Origin: Alloacidobacterium sp035547425
GTDB lineage: Bacteria; Acidobacteriota; Terriglobia; Terriglobales; Acidobacteriaceae
Reading direction: 5' to 3'
Assembly: GCA_035547425.1 (NCBI GenBank)
Contig: DASZUU010000026.1
Location: forward strand, 1-64,000
DNA: 64,000 nt
The notes beneath the pieces are model-generated. The model saw only the letters and a program-made list of their open reading frames with translations. It had not been told where the DNA came from and did not search any database. Below, one piece after another: positions 8,872 to 17,374 of the stretch (position 1 is its first letter; each line of letters begins with the position of its first letter). The position numbers and the translations under genes are program-made.

Positions 8872-10026
8872 TTATATCTCCCGCGAACGAATCCAGGTGA
8901 AGCGGTGTTTGAGGCGCAGGAATGGGCTTTCCCAAAAGCGATAGGAGAATGCAGCGAGAAGAGCGGTGATGCAGAGAGCCACAGCTTTATTGATGACCAG
9001 AGCGGGTGATGCCGTGAAATTTAGTCTGAGATGCTTCTGCAATCCATCGACGATAAGGAAGGCGGGCTCGTGAAAGACGTAAAGGCCGAAGGAGATTTTT
9101 CCAAGCCATGCAATGGATTGAGGAACGCGGCTTGATGAGACACCGAGCACGGCCAGCAGGAGAAGAATGCAACCGGCTGCTACGAGCAAATATCCGAAGC
9201 AGAATTGAGAGGGGGATGCATGAGCTGCCGGACGCTTGATGTTCGTTGCACAAGCGGCAACGAGCCAGAGTGCGATGCCGGTTGCGGCCATGACTGTCCT
9301 GAGAATAGGAGGACGATGTGGGATGCGTCCCTGAAGCGCAAGAGCGAGCAGCGCGCCCCAAGCGAAGAATTGAAATTGCGTAAAGCTGTTGAGCCAAACA
9401 GTGTTGTATGCGTAGGGATTGGCGGAGGCGATGCAGATGGTAAGAAACGAGAGCGGCAGGATTACCAGCGATGCATGCATAAGGGCGCGCATGGCTCCAT
9501 AGCGGGCGATCAGTGGCCACACGAGATAAAACTGCTCTTCGACGGAGATGCTCCAGAGCGAGCGCAGCGGGGTTTGAATCCAGGGATGAAAGGCTATGAA
9601 CCAATTTCCGGCTAAGAGAAAATATGCGAGGATACGCGCCGTTTCCATGCGCATGGCATGAAAGAAATGCCCGCCGATGGCATAGAGCAACGTGATGCCG
9701 AAATACAACGGCCAAATGCGAAGGATACGGCGAATGTAAAATGCTTCGACATGAATCATGTGGCAGCGCTGATATTCGCGGCGAAGAAGCTCTGTAATGA
9801 GAAATGAACTCAGCAGAAAGAAGAGACAGACGCCGAAGTTGCCTGCATCCTTTATTGCGGCGAGCATGCCGCCCCTTTGATTGGCCAAGGTGTTAGGGAT
9901 GCTATGGCATAGATAAACGGCGAAGAAGGCGAAGAGGCGCAACGCATCGAGTTCGGGGCGATAGAACCGCGGTGTTGAGGAAAAATCAACCGAGCTATCC
10001 GGTTGGACAATTGCAGCGGATGCCAT
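8872..10026 (-). CDS. Acyltransferase 3 family protein (OafA/YrhL-like)
   Basis: This 384-residue integral membrane protein has about 10 hydrophobic segments. The N-terminal motif RPELDALRLFAFFAVYLCHS contains the catalytic-type His of acyltransferase-3 proteins, and SISVEEQFYLVWPLIAR is the second family signature. Such proteins transfer acetyl or other acyl groups to sugars of O-antigen or exopolysaccharide. Its position inside the polysaccharide operon points to O-acetylation of this polymer. No C-terminal SGNH domain is present. It is separated from the polymerase gene by a single base. Confidence 0.92.
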   Translation of the reverse strand: MASAAIVQPDSSVDFSSTPRFYRPELDALRLFAFFAVYLCHSIPNTLANQRGGMLAAIKDAGNFGVCLFFLLSSFLITELLRREYQRCHMIHVEAFYIRRILRIWPLYFGITLLYAIGGHFFHAMRMETARILAYFLLAGNWFIAFHPWIQTPLRSLWSISVEEQFYLVWPLIARYGAMRALMHASLVILPLSFLTICIASANPYAYNTVWLNSFTQFQFFAWGALLALALQGRIPHRPPILRTVMAATGIALWLVAACATNIKRPAAHASPSQFCFGYLLVAAGCILLLLAVLGVSSSRVPQSIAWLGKISFGLYVFHEPAFLIVDGLQKHLRLNFTASPALVINKAVALCITALLAAFSYRFWESPFLRLKHRFTWIRSREI

Positions 10027-10027
10027 G

Positions 10028-11317
10028 TTATATCGTCACCATCCCGGCAGTTGCGAGGCGAGTCAGGCGATGTTCGCGCGCGAGTATCTCTATGTCGGCT
10101 ATGGCCACGACATATAGTACCCAGAAAAGACCGTTGAAAGTGAGCAGTGTGTTTTCGTCTAAATTGTAGAGAATGATGAGCAGCAGCATGAGTGTCATCC
10201 ACGCAGCGCCTGAGACATCTCCTGTGCTGATGATGCGCCACAGCTTACGGCATGCGCGCGCGTAACTGAGGGCGAAGAGTAGCAGACCGACAACGCCGAG
10301 CTCGAGCCAGATTTCAAGAAAGCCATTGTGCGCATGGAACGCTACAAACTTAAGCGCGACGTTGACGTTGTAGGATTCGCCTTTCATTCCTTGCCAAAAG
10401 GCGGCAAATCCATAGCCGAGCAGAGGGCGCTTTTCAATGGAGAACCAGACCTGCTGCCAGATGCCGGTGCGTCCGGAGAGCGTAGCATCGCGGCCAAATA
10501 AAGCGGGCATGGATGGAAAGTAAAGCCATGCGGCGACGGCTGCGGTGATTCCAACCACAACAGCGACGTAGAGAAAGAATAATCGGCTGGCCGGAGCGCA
10601 GCGATGAAGTAGATATACAAGAGCACAGCTACAGAGGAGCAGGGCTTCGATAAACCACGCTCCGCGAGAGCCGCTCATGATGAGCACGAAGAGAAACAGG
10701 AATAGCGCGGCTATGCGAGCTGGGTTGAGGCGGCCGCCGGAGAGAAGCGCGGCGGTGGCGAACACCATGGCGCGTCCGCAAGCATTTTTTTGTGTGAAGA
10801 CTCCCTGCCAGTTGCCGGCGTGGCCTGTTGAAGCGTCGAGGCCGATGGAGGGAGCGAAGATTGCCAGCAGTGCAGAAACAATGGCGGCGAGGGTGAGGGT
10901 GACTGTGAGAATGGCGAGCTGCTCGCGAATAGAGAAGCGCGACGCGAAATAAAGCGCGAAGATCGTTGCCAGGATGAAGGGAATACCACGCCGGGCAGTT
11001 GTGATTGCATCCTGCGACCAGAGAGCTGAGCAGAAGGCGAGGATAGAGATAGGAGCTGCCCATTGCAGGGCGAATGTGAAGCGCCGGAGGCGCTGGAAGT
11101 TTCGCAGGGAAAGTATACAGATGAAGGCATTCACGATGAGTTGTGAGCCGATGCCGGCAACGATCATCAGCCTTGTGGCGGCAGCGTGCGTCATTTCGTT
11201 TGCTTCATTGGGAGCGATGCCGGGGATAGCTCCCTGCATGGCGAAAAAAGCTAGGATGATGACGCAGAGAATCTCTTCGACGCCGATTGTAGCGAGCCTT
11301 GTGTTAGCGCGTTGCAT
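10028..11317 (-). CDS. O-antigen ligase/polymerase family protein (Wzy/WaaL-like)
   Basis: This 429-residue protein has about 11-12 hydrophobic segments. The periplasmic loop region carries the O-antigen-ligase (Wzy_C) signature: LSGRTGIWQQVWFSIEKRPL, GYGFAAFW and then AHNGFLEIWLELGVVGLLL with the conserved His. SGSRGAWFIEALLL is another common family segment. Either a polymerase (Wzy) or a ligase (WaaL) is possible. Because the operon also holds Wzx, Wzc and Wza, polymerase is the better inference. The start overlaps the end of the exporter gene by 14 bases. Confidence 0.88.
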   Translation of the reverse strand: MQRANTRLATIGVEEILCVIILAFFAMQGAIPGIAPNEANEMTHAAATRLMIVAGIGSQLIVNAFICILSLRNFQRLRRFTFALQWAAPISILAFCSALWSQDAITTARRGIPFILATIFALYFASRFSIREQLAILTVTLTLAAIVSALLAIFAPSIGLDASTGHAGNWQGVFTQKNACGRAMVFATAALLSGGRLNPARIAALFLFLFVLIMSGSRGAWFIEALLLCSCALVYLLHRCAPASRLFFLYVAVVVGITAAVAAWLYFPSMPALFGRDATLSGRTGIWQQVWFSIEKRPLLGYGFAAFWQGMKGESYNVNVALKFVAFHAHNGFLEIWLELGVVGLLLFALSYARACRKLWRIISTGDVSGAAWMTLMLLLIILYNLDENTLLTFNGLFWVLYVVAIADIEILAREHRLTRLATAGMVTI

Positions 11318-12197
11318 AGATAGCCGCTGAACTGGTGGAAGAGACGATGCCGGAGGTAGCGATCACTACGTTTTTGGCAAGACTGAATGGAATGTAGAGG
11401 ACGTCACCTGCTTCGAGTTGCATATCGGGATGCTTGCCCTGCTCGATGTCTTTGAGGGGAATGGTTTCGTCCTGATATTTGCCGTTAACTTTGCGGATGA
11501 GGCGAGTGGATCCTTCTTTTGCCGTTCGATTGACGCCGGAGGCAAGGGCAACGGCTTCAAGCACAGTCATTTTTGCATCGTCCTGCATGACGAAGCCGCC
11601 CGGGTGGCCAACATCGCCCAACACGTATACGATTCCTGCCTTCGGAACCAACACCGTATCGCCGGGATAGACCATGAGGTTTGATTGCAGATCAGCCTGC
11701 GGATCGTTGGGCAAAAATATGGTTGCAGATGAAGTCTTATCGGCGCGGAGCACGGTGATTTTGCGGTCAGCAACTTCAGTAAGGCCGCCGGCGAGCGCGA
11801 GCACATCGAGAAGATTGCGAGGAGCAGCGAGGGTGAAAGCTCCAGGATTTTTTACCTGTCCGAGCACAGAGACTTTTTGTGTTGCGTACTCTTCAATGAG
11901 CACCGATACCTGCGGATGATTGAGAAAGTGGCCATCTTTGTATTGCTGGGCAATAACGCGCGCTGCCTGCGATGGGGTAAGCCCGGCTACCTTGACTGTT
12001 CCGGCAAGGTCGAGATCGACATCCCCGGAGTCTTTAACGCGGAGGTGCTGCTCAAGATCGCTTTCACGAAACACGGTAATGTGGAGTAGATCACCCCGCC
12101 CGATGAGAAGGCTTTCAGCGGAGGAGGACTGTGCTCTGACGGAAAATACGCCAAGCAACAAGAGATAGAGCGCGGCGAGAGCGCGGATGAATTTCAT
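11304..12197 (-). CDS. Wza-like polysaccharide export protein (SLBB domains)
   Basis: This protein of 297 residues from ATG 12197 has a signal peptide (KFIRALAALYLLLLGVFSVRA). A polysaccharide export domain follows (IGRGDLLHITVFRESDLEQ, residues about 30-105), then two SLBB domains (KVSVLGQVKNPGAF and IVYVLGDVGHPGGFV). It would form the periplasmic/outer-membrane exit channel. ATG 12197 was chosen because it overlaps the kinase stop as ATGA; a longer frame to 12371 adds 58 residues that lie inside the kinase gene in another frame. No lipobox Cys follows the signal peptide, unlike E. coli Wza. The hydrophobic C-terminal segment KNVVIATSGIVSSTSSAAI could be the membrane-spanning element. Confidence 0.9.
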   Translation of the reverse strand: MKFIRALAALYLLLLGVFSVRAQSSSAESLLIGRGDLLHITVFRESDLEQHLRVKDSGDVDLDLAGTVKVAGLTPSQAARVIAQQYKDGHFLNHPQVSVLIEEYATQKVSVLGQVKNPGAFTLAAPRNLLDVLALAGGLTEVADRKITVLRADKTSSATIFLPNDPQADLQSNLMVYPGDTVLVPKAGIVYVLGDVGHPGGFVMQDDAKMTVLEAVALASGVNRTAKEGSTRLIRKVNGKYQDETIPLKDIEQGKHPDMQLEAGDVLYIPFSLAKNVVIATSGIVSSTSSAAIYATR

Positions 12198-14413
12198 TGC
12201 GCTGCCTTTCCATAGTAATCGAGGAACGCCGAGGAGGTCGGGGGGACTGCGTTCAGAACGGTACCGAGCGATACGCCTTCGGGAAGCTGGCGGAGCAAAG
12301 TCTGATAGCTGCGCTGCACTGCTTTTTTTTCTGTTGCGCTGTGGCGCGCTACAAGCAGTACGGCATCGCACAGGCGGGAGAGCACGACCGAATCAGTGAC
12401 GGGCAATATGGGCGGCCCGTCGAGTACGACAAATTCATATTCATTACGCCATTCTGAGATCAAAGAGCGCATCTTATGCGAGCCGAGCAGATCGGCAGGG
12501 AAGGGCGGGACTGTTCCGCCGCAGACGATGTGTAATCCGGGCACAGATTTTATGTGTTGAGGCGAAGGAGCATGGCCATTCCTCAGAGCTTCACTTAAGC
12601 CGTCTTGAGAGGACAGCTTGAGCCGCTGATGCAGGATGGGCCGCCGTAAATCAGCATCGACGAGCAAGACGCGAGAGCCCTGCCGGGCGAGAACGGTAGC
12701 AAATTCACAAGAGACGGTGCTTTTACCCTCACCTGTGTGCGCGCTAGTAAAGAGGATGACCTGTGGAGCGTTGCTGCCGTGAGGCGGCAGCAGCGATGTG
12801 CGCAGCGCCCGCAAAGGCTCGGCAAAAGGTGTCGATTCGCGGCTGGATGATTTTAGTTTTAGCGGAATAATAGAGGGATGGTTTTCTATTTTGTTGGCAG
12901 GAATGAGACCAAGTACGGGCGCTCCGGTTAGCGCCTCCAACTCCTCCAAAGTGCGTAATTTGGAGTCGGTGAGATCGCGGAAAAAAGCAGCTCCGATACT
13001 GAAGATCAATCCGATTCCACAGGCGGCAGCGTAGTAAAGCGGAATGTTCGGGCTTTTAGGATGGTTTGGCGCCGGCACACGCGCCGGGCTTACGATGGAG
13101 ATGTTGGTCGAGCGCAGCCCTTCCAATACGCCTGCTTGTTTAAGCTTTGCCAGCAGGCTTTCGTAGACTTCGCGGCTGCCGTCAGCCTCTTGCTTTGCTA
13201 GACGATATGCGGTGGCCTTGTCATTCAGATTATTGACCAGCTTTTTCTGTTCTTCAAAGGCGGCGCGGGCTGCTATCTCGTTCTTTACCGCAACCTGGTA
13301 ATCGGTATGCGCGCGTTGTCCAATGCGGCGCACTTCATCATGAATGGATGTTTCGATGCTTTCCAATTCGGCCTGTAATTCGGCGATGCGCGGGTATGCG
13401 GAGCCGTAGCGCACGCGGTCCTGGTCGAGTTCTGCGCGTACAGCTGCCTGCTGTGCGCGCAGGTTTTGAATCAAGCTGAGAGAGTTTGTTGTGAGAGCGG
13501 CATTCTTAGCAGTAAGCGTATTGCTGAGTCCGGCGATCATTTCAGGATCGCCGCTGGAGGCGATCCGATCGATGGATTCCATAAGAATGCGGTTTGATTC
13601 TGCCGAAGCTAGAGCTGCATTCAGGTCTTCCAGGCGTGCCAGCATAACGTTGTGCGATTCGTCATCGCCGAACATGCCGGTTTCGCGCTGCAGCAAGATC
13701 GCCTTCTGCTGCAAGGCTTCGGTCTGTTTGCGCAAGTCGCCAAGCTGCGCTGTCAGCCAGGTAGAAGCTTCGGCTGTGGCGTCGAAGCGCGCGCGAAAGG
13801 AATATTCCATGAGCGCGCGGATGAGATGATTGACGACATCGGCAGCAAGGACCGGATCGGGATTGCTATAGCTGATGTTGATGAGGCGAGTACCGGCGAC
13901 AGGCTCGACTTTCAAGCGAGACGCAAAAATTTTGAGAACTGTATAACGGCGATTGGGAGCATGTTCGAGGGGCACGCTTATAGGCTCTACCGGCTTTTTC
14001 CAGAAATGCCGTCCCGGCGCCGCAGATTTTGAAGGAGGGTAAAAGTCTGCGGTCGTTTCGAGGTGAAGATCGTGAATGACCTGCAGCGCGAGCGATTCAG
14101 AATTGAGGATGCCGACTTCGGTTTGCAGGCTGAGATTGTAATCGAGTGAGTCAGAAGTATTATCGGGCGCGTCTCCCATGACGCTGGTTTCAAGCCCGAA
14201 GGCGGCATTGTTGTCTTTCTGTATCTGAATTTGTCCGACAGCCTGATAGCGGCGAGTGGCGAAGATGCAATACAACGTAGCTGCTGCGACAAAGGCGGCA
14301 AAGACACAGAGGAAAGCGGCGCGTCGTCTGCGCAGAAGCGATACAAAAGCAGCGAGCGTCCATTCGCCATCGCGCACGGCTCGCAGATCTGTAACTCGCG
14401 GTGCGGTTTGCAT
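12194..14413 (-). CDS. Wzc-like polysaccharide co-polymerase with tyrosine autokinase domain
   Basis: This 739-residue inner-membrane protein controls chain length and export. Transmembrane segments lie near residues 32-52 and 457-478. Between them is a long periplasmic region with a chain-length-determinant start and predicted coiled coil (about 215-430). The cytoplasmic BY-kinase domain has Walker A SAHTGEGKST (557-566), Walker A' VLLVDADLRRP (582-592) and Walker B FVVLDGPP (661-668). The C-terminal tail is short and carries only Tyr733-Tyr734 plus Tyr703 further in, fewer than the Tyr cluster of E. coli Wzc. It overlaps the exporter gene by 4 bases (ATGA), and the heptose kinase gene ends 9 bases upstream. 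Confidence 0.93.
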   Translation of the reverse strand: MQTAPRVTDLRAVRDGEWTLAAFVSLLRRRRAAFLCVFAAFVAAATLYCIFATRRYQAVGQIQIQKDNNAAFGLETSVMGDAPDNTSDSLDYNLSLQTEVGILNSESLALQVIHDLHLETTADFYPPSKSAAPGRHFWKKPVEPISVPLEHAPNRRYTVLKIFASRLKVEPVAGTRLINISYSNPDPVLAADVVNHLIRALMEYSFRARFDATAEASTWLTAQLGDLRKQTEALQQKAILLQRETGMFGDDESHNVMLARLEDLNAALASAESNRILMESIDRIASSGDPEMIAGLSNTLTAKNAALTTNSLSLIQNLRAQQAAVRAELDQDRVRYGSAYPRIAELQAELESIETSIHDEVRRIGQRAHTDYQVAVKNEIAARAAFEEQKKLVNNLNDKATAYRLAKQEADGSREVYESLLAKLKQAGVLEGLRSTNISIVSPARVPAPNHPKSPNIPLYYAAACGIGLIFSIGAAFFRDLTDSKLRTLEELEALTGAPVLGLIPANKIENHPSIIPLKLKSSSRESTPFAEPLRALRTSLLPPHGSNAPQVILFTSAHTGEGKSTVSCEFATVLARQGSRVLLVDADLRRPILHQRLKLSSQDGLSEALRNGHAPSPQHIKSVPGLHIVCGGTVPPFPADLLGSHKMRSLISEWRNEYEFVVLDGPPILPVTDSVVLSRLCDAVLLVARHSATEKKAVQRSYQTLLRQLPEGVSLGTVLNAVPPTSSAFLDYYGKAAQ

Positions 14414-14422
14414 GCTTTCCTT

Positions 14423-15409
14423 TCAGGCGTTACGCATCATGACGACAGAACCGTCAAAATCAAAATTGAATTCCATTTCACTGACACCTGCTTCCCTCAT
14501 AGTTGTGCGCAGGCGTTTTCTGTTATGCGTATGCAGCAATAGAAAACCGCTGCCGCCCGCGCCGACAAGCTTGCCGCCGGTAGCGCCGCCGCGTGTGCGC
14601 GCCAATTCGTACAACTCGTCGATGCGATGATTGCTCATTCCCTTGGAGCGGCCGCGCTTTCTCAGCCAATGTTCATGCATGAGAGTCCCGAATTCCTGAA
14701 CGTTCCCGGCTTCAAAGATGGCTTGTATTTCGCGGCCCAGCTGTTTTACAAAGTGCAGGCTGTCGAGCATTGTTTTGTCTTGTTGTTGCGAGCGGGAGCG
14801 CTGGTCGTCCAGCAATTTCGAGGCACTCCGCGTCTGCCCCACAAAGAAAAGCATCAGGGAATCGTGCAGTTCGGCAAGCGCAGCTTCGCTGATACAGAGC
14901 GGTTTTACTTCGACCGAATCGTTTGCGTGATAGTGCTGGCAGAGCAATCCGCCGTAAGCGGCGATGTACTGATCCTGCTTGCCGACAGGTTCCTGAAGAC
15001 GGTTCATCTCTATTTCAATGGCTTCCCGCGCCAGTATTTCTGCCGTTACGCGATTGCGCTTGTGAGCGTGGAGAGCATGTATTAAGCCCACAAGAAATGC
15101 TCCGGACGAGCCGAGCCCTGTGCCTGCAGGCACATCGGCAATGCTTGCGATTTCCATTGGGGCAGGTATTTCGTGCAGTTTCAGGCTCTCACGAAATAAA
15201 GGATGACGAATTTCCTCGCAGCTATGCGCATGCTCGTTTTCGGAATACTTAAGGAAATAGCCGGGAAGAAAACTACGATTGATCGTGATGTAGATGTATT
15301 TGGTGATGGCGGCAGAAAGTACAAAGCCGCCGAACTCTCGATAGTAAGAGGGAAGATCGGTGCCGCCTCCGCCCAGCGAGATACGCAAAGGAGTCCGCGT
15401 GATAATCAC
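14423..15409 (-). CDS. hddA: D-glycero-alpha-D-manno-heptose 7-phosphate kinase
   Basis: This 328-residue GHMP-superfamily kinase starts MIITRTPLRISLGGGGTDLP, the HddA/GHMP sugar-kinase opening. It contains the ATP-binding PAGTGLGSSGAFLVGLIHAL motif (VPAGTGLGSSGAFLVG) and the family segment EPVGKQDQYIAAYGGL. HddA phosphorylates C1 of D-glycero-D-manno-heptose 7-phosphate to give the alpha-1,7-bisphosphate, the second step to GDP-heptose. L-fucose or other sugar kinases of the same superfamily share the fold. The adjacent hddC-like, gmhA and gmhB genes make the heptose assignment strong. The start overlaps the hddC stop by 4 bases (ATGA). Confidence 0.9.
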   Translation of the reverse strand: MIITRTPLRISLGGGGTDLPSYYREFGGFVLSAAITKYIYITINRSFLPGYFLKYSENEHAHSCEEIRHPLFRESLKLHEIPAPMEIASIADVPAGTGLGSSGAFLVGLIHALHAHKRNRVTAEILAREAIEIEMNRLQEPVGKQDQYIAAYGGLLCQHYHANDSVEVKPLCISEAALAELHDSLMLFFVGQTRSASKLLDDQRSRSQQQDKTMLDSLHFVKQLGREIQAIFEAGNVQEFGTLMHEHWLRKRGRSKGMSNHRIDELYELARTRGGATGGKLVGAGGSGFLLLHTHNRKRLRTTMREAGVSEMEFNFDFDGSVVMMRNA

Positions 15410-16146
15410 TGGATGTTCTCCGCATTTTGGAGAGATTGGCGCAGGCTTAGGAGCATTCTTTTTGTCTGTTGGTATCCTTCCGGAGAACCTATTTCATAAA
15501 AGCGGACGAAGACTTCATACGCGGCCAGCTTATTGCCGGCCGCGAGCCGGGCCAGAACAGAAGCGAGATCGAAAGGAGTTTCCGCGGGCCACTGAGCGAG
15601 CACCTCAGAGCGCATGAGACTAAGCCCATAGTCGATGTATTGCATGGCAGGATAGGGAGCGCGCTTGTCATAGCAAACGATTTTCCCATTGCGCATTTCA
15701 ATATTGCTGGCTTCCCACTGGCTGTTATTGCGAAAAACGGTCATCAGGGCAGGCATGCCCGAGGTCAGAAATTTTTTCCAGATGTGTTCCGGTTCAACTG
15801 CGAGATAGCTGTCTCCGTACATGACGAAAAAGCTTGGCCCTAGAAGCGGCAATGCACGGCGCAAGGCGCCGCCGGTTCCCAGCAGAGTTTCGCCATCGTA
15901 GGAATAGCAGATGTGACAGCCAAATTTCGATCCATCGCCGGCAAAGTCCGCGATCTGCTTCCCCAAATGACCGCAGCAAATAATAATGTCACGGATTCCC
16001 TGAGCTACTAACAGCCTTAACTGATGTGCGAGGAAAGGTTCGCCATTGATAGGAATCAAAGACTTGGGAATGTTTTCCGTAAGGGGATACATGCGTGTGG
16101 CCTTGCCGCCTGCGAGCAACGCCAATGGAGGAAGTTCGCTAGGCAT
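15406..16146 (-). CDS. hddC: Heptose 1-phosphate nucleotidyltransferase (HddC-like)
   Basis: This 246-residue sugar-phosphate nucleotidyltransferase has the N-terminal signature LLAGGKATRMYPLTENIPKS with the Gly-rich loop, Arg and Lys that bind the nucleotide. The segment FFVMYGDSYLAVEP contains the metal-binding Asp. In this locus it most likely makes GDP-D-glycero-alpha-D-manno-heptose from the 1-phosphate. That specificity is inferred from the neighbours hddA, gmhA and gmhB; the sequence alone only says NTP:sugar-1-phosphate transferase. The start overlaps the epimerase gene by 8 bases, and the stop overlaps hddA by 4. Confidence 0.85.
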   Translation of the reverse strand: MPSELPPLALLAGGKATRMYPLTENIPKSLIPINGEPFLAHQLRLLVAQGIRDIIICCGHLGKQIADFAGDGSKFGCHICYSYDGETLLGTGGALRRALPLLGPSFFVMYGDSYLAVEPEHIWKKFLTSGMPALMTVFRNNSQWEASNIEMRNGKIVCYDKRAPYPAMQYIDYGLSLMRSEVLAQWPAETPFDLASVLARLAAGNKLAAYEVFVRFYEIGSPEGYQQTKRMLLSLRQSLQNAENIQ

Positions 16147-17131
16147 AGCAAACTCTTTCGTCGGCGATCATGCTCATCAATGCAAGGCGCATGGCCTCGT
16201 GAGCGGTATAGCGCGGCTCCCAGCCGAGGCTCCGTATTTTTTGAGAGTTAAGGCGGACTACCGGAACATCGCCTCTCCAGCCTCGATCGCCTCCGGTGTA
16301 TTGCAATTCAGGCGGAGGATCGATCTGCAGGCATTCTGCTGCGAGACCGGCAATTTCGTTGACGGTCATTGAGTCATTTGTTGCGACGTTGAAAGCGGCG
16401 AAATGCTGCGTCGATGAGGCTTCGGCTTTCAGCATAGCGCTCACGACATCGGATACGTGAATATAGGATTTGCTTTGCTTGCCGTCGCCGAGCACAGTCA
16501 GCGCGCGCGGGTTGCACATGAGCCGACGCAGGAAATCAAAGCCGACTCCGTGGGTCTGACGCGGGCCGACGACGTTAGCAAAACGGAAGACGCAGGCGGT
16601 CAAGCCGAACATGGCGCAGTAACTTGCAATCAGAGCTTCGCCTGCAAGCTTGCTTGCCCCATAAGTGGAAATGGGAACCAATGGACCATAGTCTTCAGCG
16701 ATTTCATGCTCGCCGAGCTCTCCATAGACACCACTGCCGGAGGCATAGAGCAGCCGCGCCACGCCCGCGCGCCGCATGGCTTCGACGACATTATTGGTTA
16801 GGAGGGTGCCTTGGTAAAAATCGATCTCAGGATCGGTCATAGCGCGAGCTATGTCAGGGTTCGAAGCGAGATGTACGACGATATCGTGGCCCTGAATAGC
16901 GTCGGTCAGGGATGCGAGATCAGCGACATCGGCTTTCACCATGGAGAATCTGGGATCGGTGAGATGCTCGGCGTAATGCCACTCCCGGCCAGATGAAAGA
17001 TTATCGAAAACAGTGACAGCCTCGACAGCACCGTTGGCCAGCAAAGCATCGGTCAAGTGGCTCCCTATAAAGCCCGCGCCGCCCACAACGAAATATCGTG
17101 ACCTACGGCCAATTGAGAGATGCATTCGCAT
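16139..17131 (-). CDS. NAD-dependent sugar epimerase/dehydratase (extended SDR)
   Basis: This 330-residue extended SDR enzyme has the NAD-binding motif VVGGAGFIGSHLTDALLANG near residue 15 and FDNLSSGREWH, the region that selects NAD in UDP-glucose-4-epimerase-like enzymes. The catalytic SGSGVYGE and YGASKLAGE (YxxxK) segments are present, and YIHVSDVV lies in the C-terminal half. It is the first gene of the minus-strand polysaccharide operon, directly before hddC. It may modify a nucleotide sugar of the repeat unit, possibly the heptose itself; a UDP-hexose 4-epimerase role is equally possible. A second ATG two codons in (17125) could also be the start. Confidence 0.87.
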   Translation of the reverse strand: MRMHLSIGRRSRYFVVGGAGFIGSHLTDALLANGAVEAVTVFDNLSSGREWHYAEHLTDPRFSMVKADVADLASLTDAIQGHDIVVHLASNPDIARAMTDPEIDFYQGTLLTNNVVEAMRRAGVARLLYASGSGVYGELGEHEIAEDYGPLVPISTYGASKLAGEALIASYCAMFGLTACVFRFANVVGPRQTHGVGFDFLRRLMCNPRALTVLGDGKQSKSYIHVSDVVSAMLKAEASSTQHFAAFNVATNDSMTVNEIAGLAAECLQIDPPPELQYTGGDRGWRGDVPVVRLNSQKIRSLGWEPRYTAHEAMRLALMSMIADERVCYA

Positions 17132-17374
17132 ACCAAGGCTGCAAAGTAGAAAGTCGATTCTTAATTTTGGTTATTAAGGAGGACGCTAACAGGGATAGCA
17201 AAGAAAGAAAACATTACCTAAGTTTGGAGTGCTCGGGTGAAATAGCTTGACCAGAAGTAGCCGATGCGAAATATATGTTCATAACTTCATAAACTAACTT
17301 AGTTACCTGGATGTGCTTATTGTTCTACTCTGCCCTGGAATCATATGCCCATGCTCTGCATGGAGTGCGCGCCT
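17132..17374. promoter_or_regulatory. Divergent intergenic region between the two arms of the polysaccharide locus
   Basis: This AT-richer stretch of about 240 bases separates the epimerase-led minus operon from the plus-strand GT2 gene and must hold both promoters. No clear operator palindrome or consensus -35/-10 pair was recognised by eye. Confidence 0.4.

Noticed and set aside
12198..12371. 58-residue extension of the Wza-like protein
   Set aside because: It would run within the kinase gene in another frame and bury the signal peptide. ATG 12197 forms the ATGA overlap typical of this operon.
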